This document shows positions 9,112-21,363 of a stretch of DNA of 64,000 nucleotides, one piece after another; the stretch's first letter is position 1; every line of letters begins with the position of its first letter. Location of the stretch: the NCBI RefSeq assembly GCF_000143415.4, contig NW_003314266.1:1384767-1448766 (forward strand), in the 5' to 3' direction. The stretch comes from Selaginella moellendorffii. Taxonomy: Eukaryota; Streptophyta; Lycopodiopsida; Selaginellales; Selaginellaceae. The notes under the pieces are model-generated. The model was not told the DNA's origin. It worked only from the letters and a program-made list of their open reading frames with translations, and ran no database searches. Both the position numbers and the translations under genes were made by a program.

Positions 9112-10957
9112 TTAGTCCAACTTTTATTGGTGCTCAAGTATATCACCACTGGTGTTGGCATCGGAAGGTCCGAAAAGTGGGTCTATCCTTGAGGAGTAGC
9201 AGGTTGGGAAGACATGGCTCTCCATTATAGTTCATGTGTGAACTTGTAGACAAGGTGGTGGATAGAAAAGGGCCAATAATGGAATGACTTTGGGATTTTG
9301 GGAACAATGCAAGGTTTTCCTCATTGAGTTGAGGAGATGATCTAAATGAGCGTTTGACTCAGCAAACTAGCTAATGTAGTTGTGGTAAACAACTATAGTT
9401 GGGATCACGGGGAAGATAAAGACTCCAAAAACAATAAAGGAGTCACAAGATTATCCTTACATAGTTGAGGCTAGTGCTCATGAAGGTGAGACCGGAGTGG
9501 ATGACCGTGAGAGGTCAAGTATGAATGAGGACACAAGTCCTTGAAGTGGTAGCTAATGTTACCTTTTATAAATGCTGGAACAAACCCAAAGAGTTGGGGG
9601 TGTGCTCAAAGGATGAGTCAGTATTTTCATCATATGGACAAGTAATCCTAAGGGGCAAAGGTAGCCCACAGAGAACGGAAAATAATAAAGTGTTAGAGTG
9701 ACACTTGCAAAGACGATCTTTATGAGTAGGACATGAATACACGAATTTGTATTCCAGTGTACTGGCACCTCAAAAATAAGACCTTATAGGTCATTGGATT
9801 GGCAAAGTCCGAAAATGTTAAATGACTCGAGTAGAGTCAAAGGATGATCCAGAAGGATTGGTAAAAACATTTAGACTGAGGTTTGTGGTGCCTCATGAAG
9901 GATGGGGAGGATTTTAAAATCCAAGTATGAGAACAGTAGATATCTCATTGATGGCAAAAGTGCTAAAGTTGTGGGAAAGAGTTTCCCAGAAGAAAACAAC
10001 TTTGACACAAAGTTGTGCATGAACTCTATGGTGCAGTGTTAATGGATAATTGACAAAAATACCTAGACACAAGTAAAAAGTGTTATAAAGGTAGGCTCGT
10101 GGAGTCGATAGTGTGGAGACACCGAAGGTGCCAAGGCGTGCTGCCTTGAGGTCAAGTTGGCGGGTTCATGAGAACCCCTTCCAAAGGAATCCCAATGGAA
10201 ATGGGAATAGCATAGCCTAAGCTGGAAGGCATGTGGTTAGAGTGTGGTGACCCAGATAATGATGAAGGTGTGGAAGCACTAGCAATGAGTTGTAGGACTT
10301 GACAATTATAAGGCAACTAAGCAAAAGGTGCAAAATAATTCGTAAACTGGTAGAAGGCAACTACCTAAGACTTCTTATTGGGATAAGGAAGTTCAATATA
10401 CCCTTATAAGGTATAAATTGCTTATATTGCGATATAGTAAGTCAATGTCGAAAAGGGAATGCTCATTGTCAAAGAGGCCATCATTGGGACACTCAAACAC
10501 TTTAGAAGACCAGAAAGGGGTATTTGGTGTCATGAGGGCAATGGATAATGCCCAAGGGACAAAGTCCCTAGCGAATGAAGGATAGGAGGTGCTATCCAAA
10601 TGTCCAAGGTTGTGGAGATGGGAGAAGTCCGTCTACCCAAATTGGATAAAGCCAAAGAGGGGTTTTGGCAAGGCTAGTAATGGGCATATAAAGGCCCATA
10701 AGTAGCAACGATGATCCTAGTGTGTGGGATTACAAGGTGAGCAAACCCGGATTGAGGAACCACTCCCTAGGCTATCGGGTAGGTTCATCCCTATGAATAC
10801 TTGAAGGCATGGTAGAAAGTGCAAAGCTATCTTCCTAGACTGGAGGAGAATAACCAAAGGAAATGTATGAGGCTAAAAGGCAAGTAGTATAGGGATAGAA
10901 TCGAACCATAGGAATTGACAGGCATGACCAAGGGTGGTTATGCAAGTTGGGAGTGGA
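9112..10957 (+). other. Internal region of the LARD-like element, left part, non-coding
   Basis: This corresponds to about 30.66-32.54 kb of the sister element in reverse orientation. No conserved coding frame is seen; the short open stretches do not correspond between the two copies. Confidence 0.7.
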
Positions 10958-11076
10958 TGTTAATATTCAGGGGAATATGCCGACAAGCTGAAGAGTCAAC
11001 GGTCGCGATAGTTAGACTGAGATAGATTATAACAGCGTGTTATCAATTCAATCTCTAGTCGAGTCGATTCGTTTCA
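10958..11076 (+). repeat. 5' LTR of the Copia element
   Basis: 119 bp, TGTTAATATTCAGG...GATTCGTTTCA, unusually short for a plant Copia LTR. Confidence 0.95.
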
Positions 11077-11092
11077 TGGTATCGGAGCCGAG
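11077..11092 (+). other. Primer-binding site of the Copia element
   Basis: TGGTATCGGAGCCGAG abuts the 5' LTR and fits the Met-tRNA primer class. Confidence 0.85.
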
Positions 11093-11123
11093 ATTCTGAT
11101 CAAGACGAGTTTCCCGCAGCAGC

Positions 11124-14100
11124 ATGTCTCCGTCGTCGTCGCAAGTGCTCGAAGTCTACGATGGCAAAGATTTTCCGTCGTGGAAACTTCAGATGCAACT
11201 CTACTTCCTGGAAAAGGATCTGTGGAATGTGGTGAGGGGAAAGGAACGGCGACCTCCATCACCAGTCCGGCAGACCAAGAAGAAAGCGAAGGAGGGTGAA
11301 GAAGAAACAAAGGATGAGGATCCGGTGGACACCTTGAAAGCAGAGCGCAAGGATTGGGATGCCAAGAACAACAAGACGTTGGGCATCTTAGGTCGCGCTC
11401 TGGCAAAAAGATATAGGAGCCACTTGAACATGGAGGATACAGCGAAGGCAAATTGGGAGAAAATCTGCTAGGTTTTTGGCACATGCAGCAGGGCATGGTT
11501 GATCGATCTGAAAACCCAGTTCAACGGGTGTCAACAGGGCAGTAGTTCAGTAAATGACTATGCCAGTCGCCTTATGGGCCTTGCACAGCAGATCACTGAC
11601 GCTCAGGAGAATCCGGTCAGTGACGACGAGCTCACATCAGCGCTGTTCAAGGGACTCTCCACAACCTTACTCGTTTCTGGAGCCCATCTCATGAATTCTC
11701 ACCTCACCTTTGAGGAGATTGTTGCAGAACTCTCAGCTCTTGAGAACTTCCTCAGCCCCGAGGAAAAGAACAAGGAGGAGAAGGTAGAACTTGCTCTGTT
11801 CACAGCAAACGGCAAGCGGTCAACCACAGTGTGGGATCGGCTGGGCCCAGTGAATAAGGTGGACAAAGGCGGCACCAGCAAGAGCAAGTGCAGCAAACGT
11901 GATGACAGATGCAACGCATGCAAAGCACCAGGTCATTTTGCCAGAGACTGCACTCATGCTGAGGCAAAGAAGGCATGGCAGGCCAGGAAGGATGCGATGG
12001 CGAAGAAAGGCAAGAAGAAGCAGGTGGCAAACTATGCAAAATCTGCTCATTCGAAGAGAGAGGCAGCAACTTCAGATGAGGAAGATGAAGATGAAGCTGA
12101 GTGCCATGACAGTCTGTTCATGGCAAGGAGGGTGAGTGCAGAGAAGCACCAGAGTCACCAGTCGACACAGCCCGATCGAGTGAGTACAGTCAGTACCACA
12201 GCAGCAGAGGTTGTGTGGGTCGACTCCGGAGCAAACCAGCACATGACACACGTCCGAGAGCTGTTCTCCAAGCTGCTACCAGTCAAGGACCAGAGGATTT
12301 ACCTAGGCGATGACTACTCTCATGAAGTGAAAGGTGTGGGGACAATTCAGGTGCAGCTAGCATCTGGACAAGTGGTTCCCATTCACAACGTGTACTACGT
12401 TCCTGGAATCCTGAAGACGCTGTTCTCAGTCGGGAAGATCGCTGATCATGGCCTTAAAGTCAAGTTTGACAACAATGGCTGCAGGATCAAAGGATCAGAT
12501 GACAAGATGCTGGCCAGTGGACGTAGGTACTCGGGCCTTTACAGGCTGAATGCAGAAGTGATCCAGCCACAGCGGTTGTGCTACGCCGGTGCCCAGAAGG
12601 CAGTCGACACTGCGACTTGGCACAGGAGATTGGGTCACACCAACCAGCAGGCGTTGAAGCAGCTAAGCAAGCAGGAGCTGGTGATCGGCCTCCGCATAAC
12701 TCCTCCAGCAGGTGGCAGCTCGTTTTGCGAGCCGTGTGCACTGGGTAAAGCTCACAGGCTCCCTCATCCAACTGCATCCACTAACCGAGCTAAGGGAATC
12801 CTGGACTTGGTTCACTCTGATGTTGGCACGATGCCGAATATGTCCAGAGACGGGAAACAGTACTTTGTCACGTTCGTGGACGATTTTTCTCGCATCGTGG
12901 CCATCAAGTTCCTGAGGAAGAAATCAGAGGTGTTCCAGAAGTTCAAGGACTACAAAGCTCAGGTGGAGCTCCAGACAAGAAAGCTGATCAAGGCATTCAG
13001 GAGCGATGGCGGTGGCGAGTTTGTGTCGAGAGAATTTGATGAGTTTTGTAGTTCAGCTGGAATACAACGTCAATTCTCCATCCCAGACACTCAACAGCAG
13101 AACGGTGTAGCAGAGAGGATGAACAGGACGCTGCAAGATGTAGCAAGAACCCTGCTGGAAGACTCAGGCCTTCCAAAGTTTTTTTGGTGTGAGGCGATGG
13201 AGACCGCCGCTTATCTGAGGAACAGACAGCTCACTGTTGCAGTTTCGGGTCAAACTCCCTATCAAGCTTGGTATGGGAGTAAACCAGACATCAGCCATCT
13301 GCGAGTGTTCGGGAGTGTCTGCTACGCTCATGTAAAGCGACATCATCGCAGCAAGCTTGAAAGAACCAGTCAGAAGTGTGTTCTCGTCAGCTACTCCGAA
13401 CAGATGAAAGGCTACAAGTTGTTCAACCTGGAGACTCAGAAGTTGATCGTGGCCAGAGATGTCATCTTCGACGAGACCAGAACTTACGGCACTCGGGCCC
13501 TCCCACCACCGCCAACTTTGGTATTGCCCGAGGTTGCCTCGGACTCGGATAACTCGGATGAAGAAGTTAGGGCAGCGAGTTATGGGAGAACGAGGAGTGG
13601 ACGCCAGCCAGGTACGCAGGGTTCAGCCACAGGGCATGGAGCCGGTGGGAGCCAGCGTGATCTGGGGCCAAGTTCAGCAATCGGAGCTGGAGTTAGTGAG
13701 CCTCCAGCTGCAGGTGGCAGTAATCCGATCTCACCAGCGGGTGGGAGTCAGGCCGATCAGGGGGGGAGCTCTCAAGCGAGTGATCAGGCAGTGGGTCTTG
13801 ATCAGCAGGCTTCAGATGGCAGAGAGGTTGCCGTTTCAGCTCCACCGTTACGTCGATCCACTCGAGTAACAAAGCTCACAGAGGCAGGGCACCAGTACCG
13901 AGAGCAGCGTGATCTTGCTGTTGCCAAGCATGAGTCCAGAGCAGAGGCTAAGGCAGTGAGAGAAAGAGCAGCATCGGCTCCTCAAGCTCCCTCAGGCTCT
14001 GGTGAGTCGTTTTACTTTGCTTCCAGCGAGGAGGCAGGTGCAGAACAGGAAGGGTCAACATTCATGCTACTCTTCAGCCAAGGCAGAGATGCTTTGGTGC

Positions 14101-15667
14101 CTCAGACCTTGGAGGAAGCCTTAGCTGGTCCAGACGCATCCAAGTGGGAAGCCGCTCGTCAGGTGGAATACGATGCGTTGATGGCGAACCAGACGTGGGA
14201 CTTAGTGAAGCTCCCACCAGGGCGGAAGGTAATCAAAACCAAGTTCCTCCTGCGAGTGAAGACGACTCCGGATGGCAGCACTCAACACAAAGTCCGATTT
14301 GTAGCTCGCGGATTTTCTCAGGTCGAAGGTGTGGATTTTACGAGACTTTTTCACCAGTGGTGAAGCTCACCTCTATCCGACTGCTGCTCAATTTAGCTGC
14401 TCAGGAGGATATGGAGGTGGAGCACATGGACGTAACCACAGCATTCCTCAACGGTGACCTTGATGAGGAGGTCTATATCGAGCAGCCGGCAAGCTTTGTC
14501 AAGCCAGGCCAGGAGCACCTTGTGTGTCGTCTTAAAAAGGCCCTTTACGGGTTGAAGCAGTCACCCCGAGCGTGGTTCTCAAAGATGAACTCGTTTCTGC
14601 TGTCACTTGGCTTCACCAGCATGTCAGCAGACACCAACGTGTACCAGAAGCGAGTGGGAGGCAAGCTCATCATCCTAGCCCTTTATGTGGATTATTGTCT
14701 GCTGCTCAGCAAGAGCAAGCGGCTGATTCAGCAACTGAAGCAGGACCTGAGCTCCAAATTCAAGATGGTGGACCTTGGACCAGTCAAGTACTGCCTCGGC
14801 ATTGAGATCTTCCGTGACAGGGGGAGGAGTGTGCTTCAGATGTCACAAAAGAAGTACATTGACGAGCTGCTCGAGAAGTTCAAGCTTCAGGACGTCAGTG
14901 CGGCGTCAACACCAATGGAGGTGGGATTGCATCTTAGTCGGGAGATGTCTCCGGCCACAGAAGGTGACAAGCGAGCGATGGATCGGATTCCATACCGTCA
15001 GATGGTGGGCAGCCTGGTCTACCTGATGGTGTGTACTCGTCCGGACATTGCCTACTCAGTGGGAGTAGTGTCCCAGTTCTTGGCCAACCCCGGCTTCCAG
15101 CATTGGCAAGCTGTTAAGCGGATTTTCCAGTACCTGAAGAGCACCAGCGAGTTTGTGCTAAGCTATGAGCGCCAGACAAAGCACTCGTGGCTGCTGCTTC
15201 AGGGATACTCAGATGCAGATTGGGCTGGCGAAGTGGATCAGCGGCGATCAACTTCAGGTTATTTGTTTACTCTGGGTAGTGCAGCGGTTACATGGAACAG
15301 CCAGCGACAGCCAGTCGTAGCATTGTCAAGCACTGAGGCAGAGTATATCGGCATCACTCAAGCAGCCAAGGAGTGCATTTGGCTGAGAACTTTGCTGGAC
15401 GGGCTCAGCTATAAGCAGGAGGAAGCGACGGAGCTCTTCTGCGATAATCAAGGAGCCATAGCATTGGCGAAAAATCCGAAGTTCCATCGCAAGACCAAGC
15501 ACATTCAAGTTCAGTTCCATTTTATACGTGAACAGGTTGCTCTGCAGACTGTGGAGCTGGTCTACTGCACTACCAAGGAGATGGTGGCGGATTTCTTCAC
15601 CAAAGCTCTTGCTCCAGCTCTGTTCCAGCAGCATGCACAGGCACTTGGAGTGCAGCCAAAGAACTGA
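11124..15667 (+). pseudogene. Copia gag-pol polyprotein, disrupted
   Basis: Translation from ATG 11124 gives the gag N-terminus (VYDGKDFPSWKLQMQLYF...), then TAG at 11469-11471, then the same frame continues. A CCHC zinc knuckle CNACKAPGHFARDC lies near 11911-11952 and the protease site VDSGANQHM near 12219. The pre-integrase HRRLGHTN...CEPC lies near 12621-12737, and the integrase core with DFSRI and SDGGGEF runs about 12800-13025. Near 14336 one base is missing from a T run, so the frame changes from the one ending at 14363 to the one ending at 15667. RT (VVKLTSIRLLL...MDVTTAFLNG) and RNase H (SDADWAG, SSTEAEY, CDNQGA) follow. The RT catalytic motif reads YVDY, not YVDD, near 14684-14695. 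It is therefore inactive by nonsense, frameshift and active-site change. Confidence 0.95.
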
Positions 15668-15697
15668 CGCAACATCGACGTTCAGCTTGAGTGGGAG

Positions 15698-15816
15698 TGT
15701 TAATATTCAGGGGAATATGCCGACAAGCTGAAGAGTCAACGGTCGCGACAGTTAGACTGAGATAGATTATAACAGCGTGTTATCAATTCAATCTCTAGTC
15801 GAGTCGATTCGTTTCA
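15698..15816 (+). repeat. 3' LTR of the Copia element
   Basis: 119 bp, one mismatch to the 5' LTR; followed by the target duplication gtgga. Confidence 0.95.
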
Positions 15817-15821
15817 GTGGA

Positions 15822-17194
15822 GAATCAAGTGGGTGCTCAAACATGTTGTTACTGGCGACCAGGATGCCATGGAGAGTCTAAGGTATGGGATTGTCCATGT
15901 TAGACTATATGGTAATTGGAAAACTTGCGAAAGGAGAGGCCTTAGCAAGCTAAGGAACAGAGTTCCTTGAATGTTCCCCTAGGTAGATAAGTACCTAGTC
16001 AGCCAAATGTAAATGGTTCATAGAACGCGCAAAATCAGAGTGGCACAGCAAAAGCGTGGTCTTGAAGCTTGCCATGAGGCGAGGCTATCAAGATTGGGGA
16101 AGTAGTTCCCGAGCGTTCAAAGAAAGGGCTTTGAACGAAAGTTGATGGTTAAGGACTTTCACGCTTATGCATGAACCATGTTGCAATAGCCGAATGACTT
16201 GCTAAGTGAGATTGGCAAGTCGGGGGGAATGAATACCCTAGTTGAAGGAGCCAACTTCAAAGGGGTGGCCCAAGGGGCTGAGCATGGAGGAATCCATGCA
16301 TGATCATAGACATGTCAAGAGAGGACTTGGCAGTGCGAAGGAACTAGGTTCTTAAGCTGTGATCTGGAGCGCGCCTTAAGTATAAGTTGGTGCACCGGCG
16401 TGGGGAATCACGCCAGGCATCCTGTGCGATGCCATCCGTAGATGCATATACGGAGGTTGGGTTCGAGTCCCGACCCTCTAATGCTTAGGTTCGAGTCCCA
16501 AATCACTAGGGTGTGGTGATGGTTTGGACTATGAGGACACTCATATTTCAGTGGTCATGGACTCTCAGTGAGGAGACTGGTTTGGGCACATCGCCAAGCG
16601 AGGGATGCCTCGGAGTCGTGATGCACAGTTAAATTGCTTAGTGTGGCTCGACATATCTAACTTGAACACTTTGGTGCAAGTGGCACCAAGGACGTGGTGA
16701 ATGAGATGGGGACACCCAGTCTCAGTTGCTATGGACCCTTAGCTGGAAGGGCTGGCTTGGGTGCACTGCCAAGTGTGAGGGATGCCCCCGGGGTCATGGT
16801 GAACAACTTAAAGGTCTAGAAGGCCTAGTACCTATTGGCAAACCTGTTAAGGTGCCAAGGTTAGATCATTAGATGATCTTATGGCTAAAATAAGGACAAG
16901 GTTCTTGTGAGGTTAAGGGATAAAGTTCCAAGTTCAAAATGTTGATTGGAACTATTGATGATGGTGTGATTTGGTCAAAGTGACCAAGTGAGAAGGACAC
17001 CTAAGGGAAATGAGATATGTCAATGTGATGGCATAGTGAGTCCAAAGAAAGTAGTCTCTATAAAAGATCCATGGGAGGGTCACAAAGTGGGGTCGTGGAT
17101 AGAGCCCACAGCAGAAGATGCTAAAGAGACATACTAGGGGAACACTCTCCGGACTTGGCAAAGGAGAGTCTTTGCTATGGAACCAAAAGGATAC
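15822..17194 (+). other. Internal region of the LARD-like element, middle part, non-coding
   Basis: It continues the sequence cut by the Copia insertion and matches about 29.29-30.66 kb in reverse. No coding frame shared by both copies. It includes the tRNA-like B-box pair at 16455-16494. Confidence 0.7.
16455..16494 (+). other. Pair of tRNA B-box-like motifs
   Basis: GGTTCGAGTCCC occurs twice about 30 bp apart (near 16458 and 16488), and the same pair is found reversed in the sister element near 29979-30020. This matches the polymerase III B-box, but I cannot fold a full tRNA or find a good A-box. Confidence 0.4.
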
Positions 17195-18899
17195 TGTGAG
17201 ACACAAAATCCCTAGGCCCCAAAGTGGAGCCGGAAGGGCGCCACATGGTAATGGCCGAAGCGAGAGCCAAACGAGCGTAACACGTTTGGACCAAAAGCTC
17301 CGACTTGAAAAGTCAAGAGCGGGAGTGGAACTCCCAACGAAGTGCTCGAGGAACGAGGACGAAGCGAGCAAAAGGCGAGGCTCCAAAAAGGGACCCAAAA
17401 GGACCAACACATGACACGTGGGAGTGTCCGAGATGGACTTGAGTTGGAGTCCGAAGTGGAGTCCGAGATGGACCCGAGTTGGAGTCCGAAGTGGAGTCCG
17501 AGATGGACCCGAGTTGGAGTCCGAAGTGGAGTCCGAGATGGACCCGAGATGGTGTCCGAGATGGTGTCCGAGATGGAGTCCGAGATGGAGTCCGAGGTGG
17601 ACCCAAGATGGACCCGAAATGGAGTCCGAGATGGAGTCCGAGATGGACCCAAGATGGAGTCCGAGATGGAGTCCGAGATGGACCTGAGATGGACCCGAGA
17701 TGGAGTCCGAGATGGAGTCCGAGATGGAGTCCGAGATGGAGTCCGAAGTCGAGACCGAGACCGGGACCGAGACCGAGACCGAGACCGAGACCGGGATCGA
17801 GACCGAGACCGAGGCCGAGGCCGAGACCGAGGCCGAGGCCGAGACCGAGGCCGAGCCCGAGTCCGAGTCCGAGTCCGAGTCCGAGTCCGAGTCCGGAGCC
17901 TGAGAGGGTGAAAGCCCAAAGCGTTCGTCTCCCAGACCCTGGGGGGTTTGGTGAGCTCCAAAAGTATAGTAGGGGGAGGACTGCAGTGGAGCCAGTTTGG
18001 CCAAGAAAGGCCAGTTTGGCCCAGGAAGGCCAGACCCAGTGTTGGGTGATGAGCTGCCCACTGGGAAGTCCAAGACTAGAGTGAACACAGACCGACAAGC
18101 GGGGTAGCTTGGTGAAGTGTTCAAGAGCCGGCTCTAGTTCCCTCGGGAGATCGACTGGCCGATGCTCCCAGTCCAAGTGTGGGTGGCACTACCTACTTGG
18201 ATACGAGGCGTGGCTCAACGGAACCTCGCTCTAAGCCCATGGCTAGAGCACCCAAGAGCAGAAGGCGAGGAGAGTACCTAGGTGGCTCGCGTAAGGCCAC
18301 GGTGTTCCGAAATGTTGTCCCAAAGGCCCAGACTGTGGAAAGGAAGAGGAGCAGTCCTCTGGGGTAGTGACCACGGACACAGTCGTGTGGTGAGGAAGTC
18401 CCAAAGGACCGTGGGACTTAGTGGTCGGGCCTGTGGGTCTCAATCCAGTGGCAGTGTTGGCAAACACGGCCAGGGGCAGAAAGGGACTTAGTGGGAACTG
18501 ACAGAGGGATATTGAGGAAGGCTATTCCCCTTGTCGGTGGGCATCCTAAGGATGCTAAGGAGTGGCTCTGAGATGACCACTCACGGATGGTTTGCCTAGT
18601 CTTGGAGAGCCAAGATTGTGATGCAAGTGGTATTGGACTACCAGTGTGGCAAAGGTGATTGGGCATGGCCTTAGCGTAACGGGCTGCTATGTCGGTGGTA
18701 CCTTTGAGTGTTGGTCATGGGATCGGACACGTGGAGCACTTGGACCAAGTGCAAATGTTAAGTGGCATGGATGCCATTCTCGGGGCTAGCAAGTCCCAAG
18801 TCCTGGATTGGACTTATGGAGGTTGTGAATGAGACTCCTCCAAGTGGTCAGAGGTGTGGTTAAGTGACTAAAGTAGAATGGAAAATTTAGTCGCTTACA
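17195..18899 (+). mobile_element. Solo LTR of the LARD-like family, nested in its own relative
   Basis: 1705 bp, TGTGAGACAC...GTCGCTTACA, flanked by the duplication gatac (17190-17194 and 18900-18904). The sister element reads straight through this site near 29275-29290, which gives the empty site. No internal region is attached, so it is probably the remnant of recombination between two LTRs. Its tandem array spans about 17430-17892. Confidence 0.92.
17430..17892 (+). repeat. Tandem array in the solo LTR
   Basis: Same three-zone GAGATGGAGTCC / GAGACC / GAGTCC structure as in the other LTRs. Stop-free frames on both strands run well beyond the array, up to about 390 codons on the minus strand, but their translations are simple SD, GL or RT repeats. 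Confidence 0.9.
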
Positions 18900-18904
18900 G
18901 ATAC

Positions 18905-19670
18905 CTCGGAAATGGAGGTAGCGATCCTATGTTGCTGGGTGCAACAATCAAGGATAGGAGCAAAAGACTAGTGGCTAAGTAAAGAGCCATGGGAATCATG
19001 GGAAAGAATCCAAATAACAAAGTTAGGCCAAGAACACTAAGGTGTTGGGTGCTAACAGATTGTGGGAAAGGCAATGTGTTCCCAATGATGAATTCCCAAT
19101 TGCTCCAATATGGCGAAAGTGGAAGCTCTAAGGGTGGCAGCGGTAAGGTAGCCAAATGATAGGGCCATGGATAGCTCTAGCAGAAATTGGAACTTAGTGC
19201 CAAAGGTGGCACGAAATCGAAGAGAGGATGATGTTGCCCTTAAGTAGAGAACTTCCTAGGATGGGGAAGTGGAGTTGTATAATATGTGCAATGCAAGGTG
19301 TTGGAGACACCTGGGAAATTGACTTCGAGAAGTCAAAATTAAAAGTTCCAAAGTGCAAGGGTTATATCGATGGAAAGTGAGACCATTCGAGAATGTATGG
19401 TGGGATTGAGTTAAAGAAGGTGTCTCTAACACGTTTAGTGAGAACTAAACCAATAAAAGGAGAGAACCACCACAAGTGGTCGAATGAGCCTCTAAGTTGG
19501 AGAAGCTATGCCTTTTAGAGGATGGACAAGGCATGGTGAGCCTTTGGTGTCATACCATTGACAAATATTGGCTAGGTGCTAAGGATGGAAAGGGTAATAT
19601 ATGTTGGTGTTACTTTATAACAATGGTTTACCGTTCGATGAGGACATCGAACTTCGTCTATGGGTGGTGG
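18905..19670 (+). other. Internal region of the LARD-like element, right part, and polypurine tract
   Basis: This matches 28503-29275 in reverse. It ends in TGGGTGGTGG, the likely polypurine tract. No coding signal. Confidence 0.7.
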
Positions 19671-20176
19671 GGCCCCAAAGTGGAGCCGGAAGGGTGCCAC
19701 ATGGTAGTGGCCAAAGCGAAAGCCAAATGAGTGTAACACGTTTGGACTAAAAGCTCCGACTTGAAAGGTCGAGAGCGGGAGTGGAACTCCCAACAAAGTG
19801 CTCGAGGAACAAGCACGAAGCGAGCAATAAGCGAGGCTCCAAAAAGGGACCCAAAAAGGACCAACACATAACACATGGAAGTGTTCAAGATGGATCCGAG
19901 TTGGAGTCCGAAGTGGAGTCTGAAGTGGAGTCCGAGATGGACCCGAGTTGGAGTCCGAATTGGAGTCCGAAGTGGAGTCCGAGAAGGACCCGAGATTGAG
20001 TCCGAGGTGGACCCGAGATGGAGTCCGAGATGGAGTCCGAGATGGAGTCCGAGATGGAGTCCGAGGTGGAGTCCGAGGTGGAGTCCGAGGTGGACCCGAG
20101 ATGGAATCTGAGATGGAGTCTGAAAAGGACTCGAGATGGAGTCCGAGGTCGAGACCGAGACCGGGACTGAGACCAG

Positions 20177-20209
<33 letters not shown>

Positions 20210-20229
20210 TGAGACCGAGACCGAGACCA

Positions 20230-20293
<64 letters not shown>

Positions 20294-21363
20294 TGAGACC
20301 GAGACTGAGATCGGGACCGAGTCCGAGTCCGAGTCCAAGTCTGAGTTCGAGTCCGAGTTCGAGTTTAAGAGGGTGAAAGCCCAAAGCATTCGTCTCCCAA
20401 ACCCTGGGGGGTTTGGTGAGCTCCAAAAGTATAGTAAGGGGGAGGACTGCAGTGGAGCCAGTTTGGCCAGAAAAGGCCAGTTTGGCCCAGGAAGGCCGAA
20501 CCCAGTGTTAGGTGATGAGCTGCCCACTGAGAAGTCCAAGACTAAAGTGAACACGGACTGATAAGAGGGGTAGCTTGGTGAAGTGTTCAAGAGCTGGCTT
20601 TAGTTCCCCCAGGAGATCGACTGGCCCATGCTCCCAATCCAAGTGTGGGTGGCACTACCTACTTGGATACCTGGTGTGGCTCAACGGAACCTTGCTCTAA
20701 GCCCATGGCTAGAGCACCCGAAGGCAAAAGGTGAGGAGAGTACCCACGAGGCCTGCGTAGGGCCATGGTGTTCCGAAATATTGTCCCAAAGTCCCAAACT
20801 ATGGAAAGGAAGAGGAGTAGCCCTTTGGTGTGGTGACAAAGGACACAATCACACAGTGAGGAAGTCCTAGAGGACAATTGGACTTAGTGGTCGGGCCTGT
20901 GGGCCTTGATCCAACGGCAGTGTTGGTGAACACGGCCATGGACAGGAAGGGACTTAGTGGGGACTGGAAAGGAGACATTGGGGAAGGCTATTCCCCATCT
21001 CTGCAGGCATCTTGAGGATGCTATGAAGTGGATCTAGGATAGCCACTCATGGATGGATAGCCTAGTCTTTGAGAGATAGGATTGTAATGCAGGTGGTGTT
21101 GGACCACCGATGTGACCAAGGTAAATGGGCATGGCCTAGCGTAACGGGCTGGTATGTTGGTGGTACCTTGGGGTGTCGGTCATGGGATCAGACACATGGA
21201 GCACTTGGACCAAGTGCAAAGGTTGAGTGGCGTGAATGCCATTCTTAGGGCTAGCAAGCCCCAAGTTCTGAATGGGACTTATGGAGGTTGTGAATGAGAC
21301 TCCTCCGAATGGTTGAGGTGTGTTTAAGTGACTAAAGTAGAATGGAAAAATTAGTTGCTCACA
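19671..21363 (+). repeat. 3' LTR of the plus-strand LARD-like element, 5'-truncated
   Basis: It begins at GGCCCCAAAGTGG, lacking about 21 bases present at the start of all other copies, and ends ...GTTGCTCACA before the target duplication ttggg. The tandem array lies at about 19878-20370. Confidence 0.9.
19878..20370 (+). repeat. Tandem array in the 3' LTR
   Basis: Same family of units, here with the longest run of GAGACC hexamers (about 20147-20310). Confidence 0.9.

Larger units (their letters stand above)
10958..15816 (+). mobile_element. Complete Ty1/Copia retrotransposon with 119-bp LTRs
   Basis: The LTRs at 10958-11076 and 15698-15816 differ at one base only (11009 t, 15749 c). The 5-bp duplication gtgga is at 10953-10957 and 15817-15821. 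The sister LARD-like element at about 30.66 kb has the uninterrupted empty site. A tRNA-Met primer site follows the 5' LTR and a purine-rich tract (about 15690-15697) precedes the 3' LTR. Domain order is gag, zinc knuckle, protease, integrase, RT, RNase H, which is Copia. The near-identical LTRs indicate a recent insertion, yet the polyprotein carries three inactivating changes. Confidence 0.95.
7422..21363 (+). mobile_element. Non-coding LTR retrotransposon (LARD-like), plus strand, with two nested insertions
   Basis: The flanks carry the duplication ttggg (7417-7421 and 21364-21368). LTRs are at 7422-9090 and 19671-21363. The internal region is 9091-19670. Subtracting the nested Copia element (10958-15816) and the nested solo LTR (17195-18899) leaves about 4.0 kb, the same as the internal region of the sister copy at 28503-32552. 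No gag, protease, RT, RNase H or integrase can be found in that internal sequence, so the element must use enzymes from elsewhere. A primer-binding site follows the 5' LTR and a G-rich polypurine tract (about 19662-19670) precedes the 3' LTR. The first ~21 bases of the 3' LTR are missing. Confidence 0.9.

Noticed and set aside
17195-21363. LTR pair 17195-18899 and 19671-21363 as one short element
   Set aside because: The first LTR has its own duplication gatac on both sides, and the sister element shows that the DNA between them is interior sequence of the outer element.
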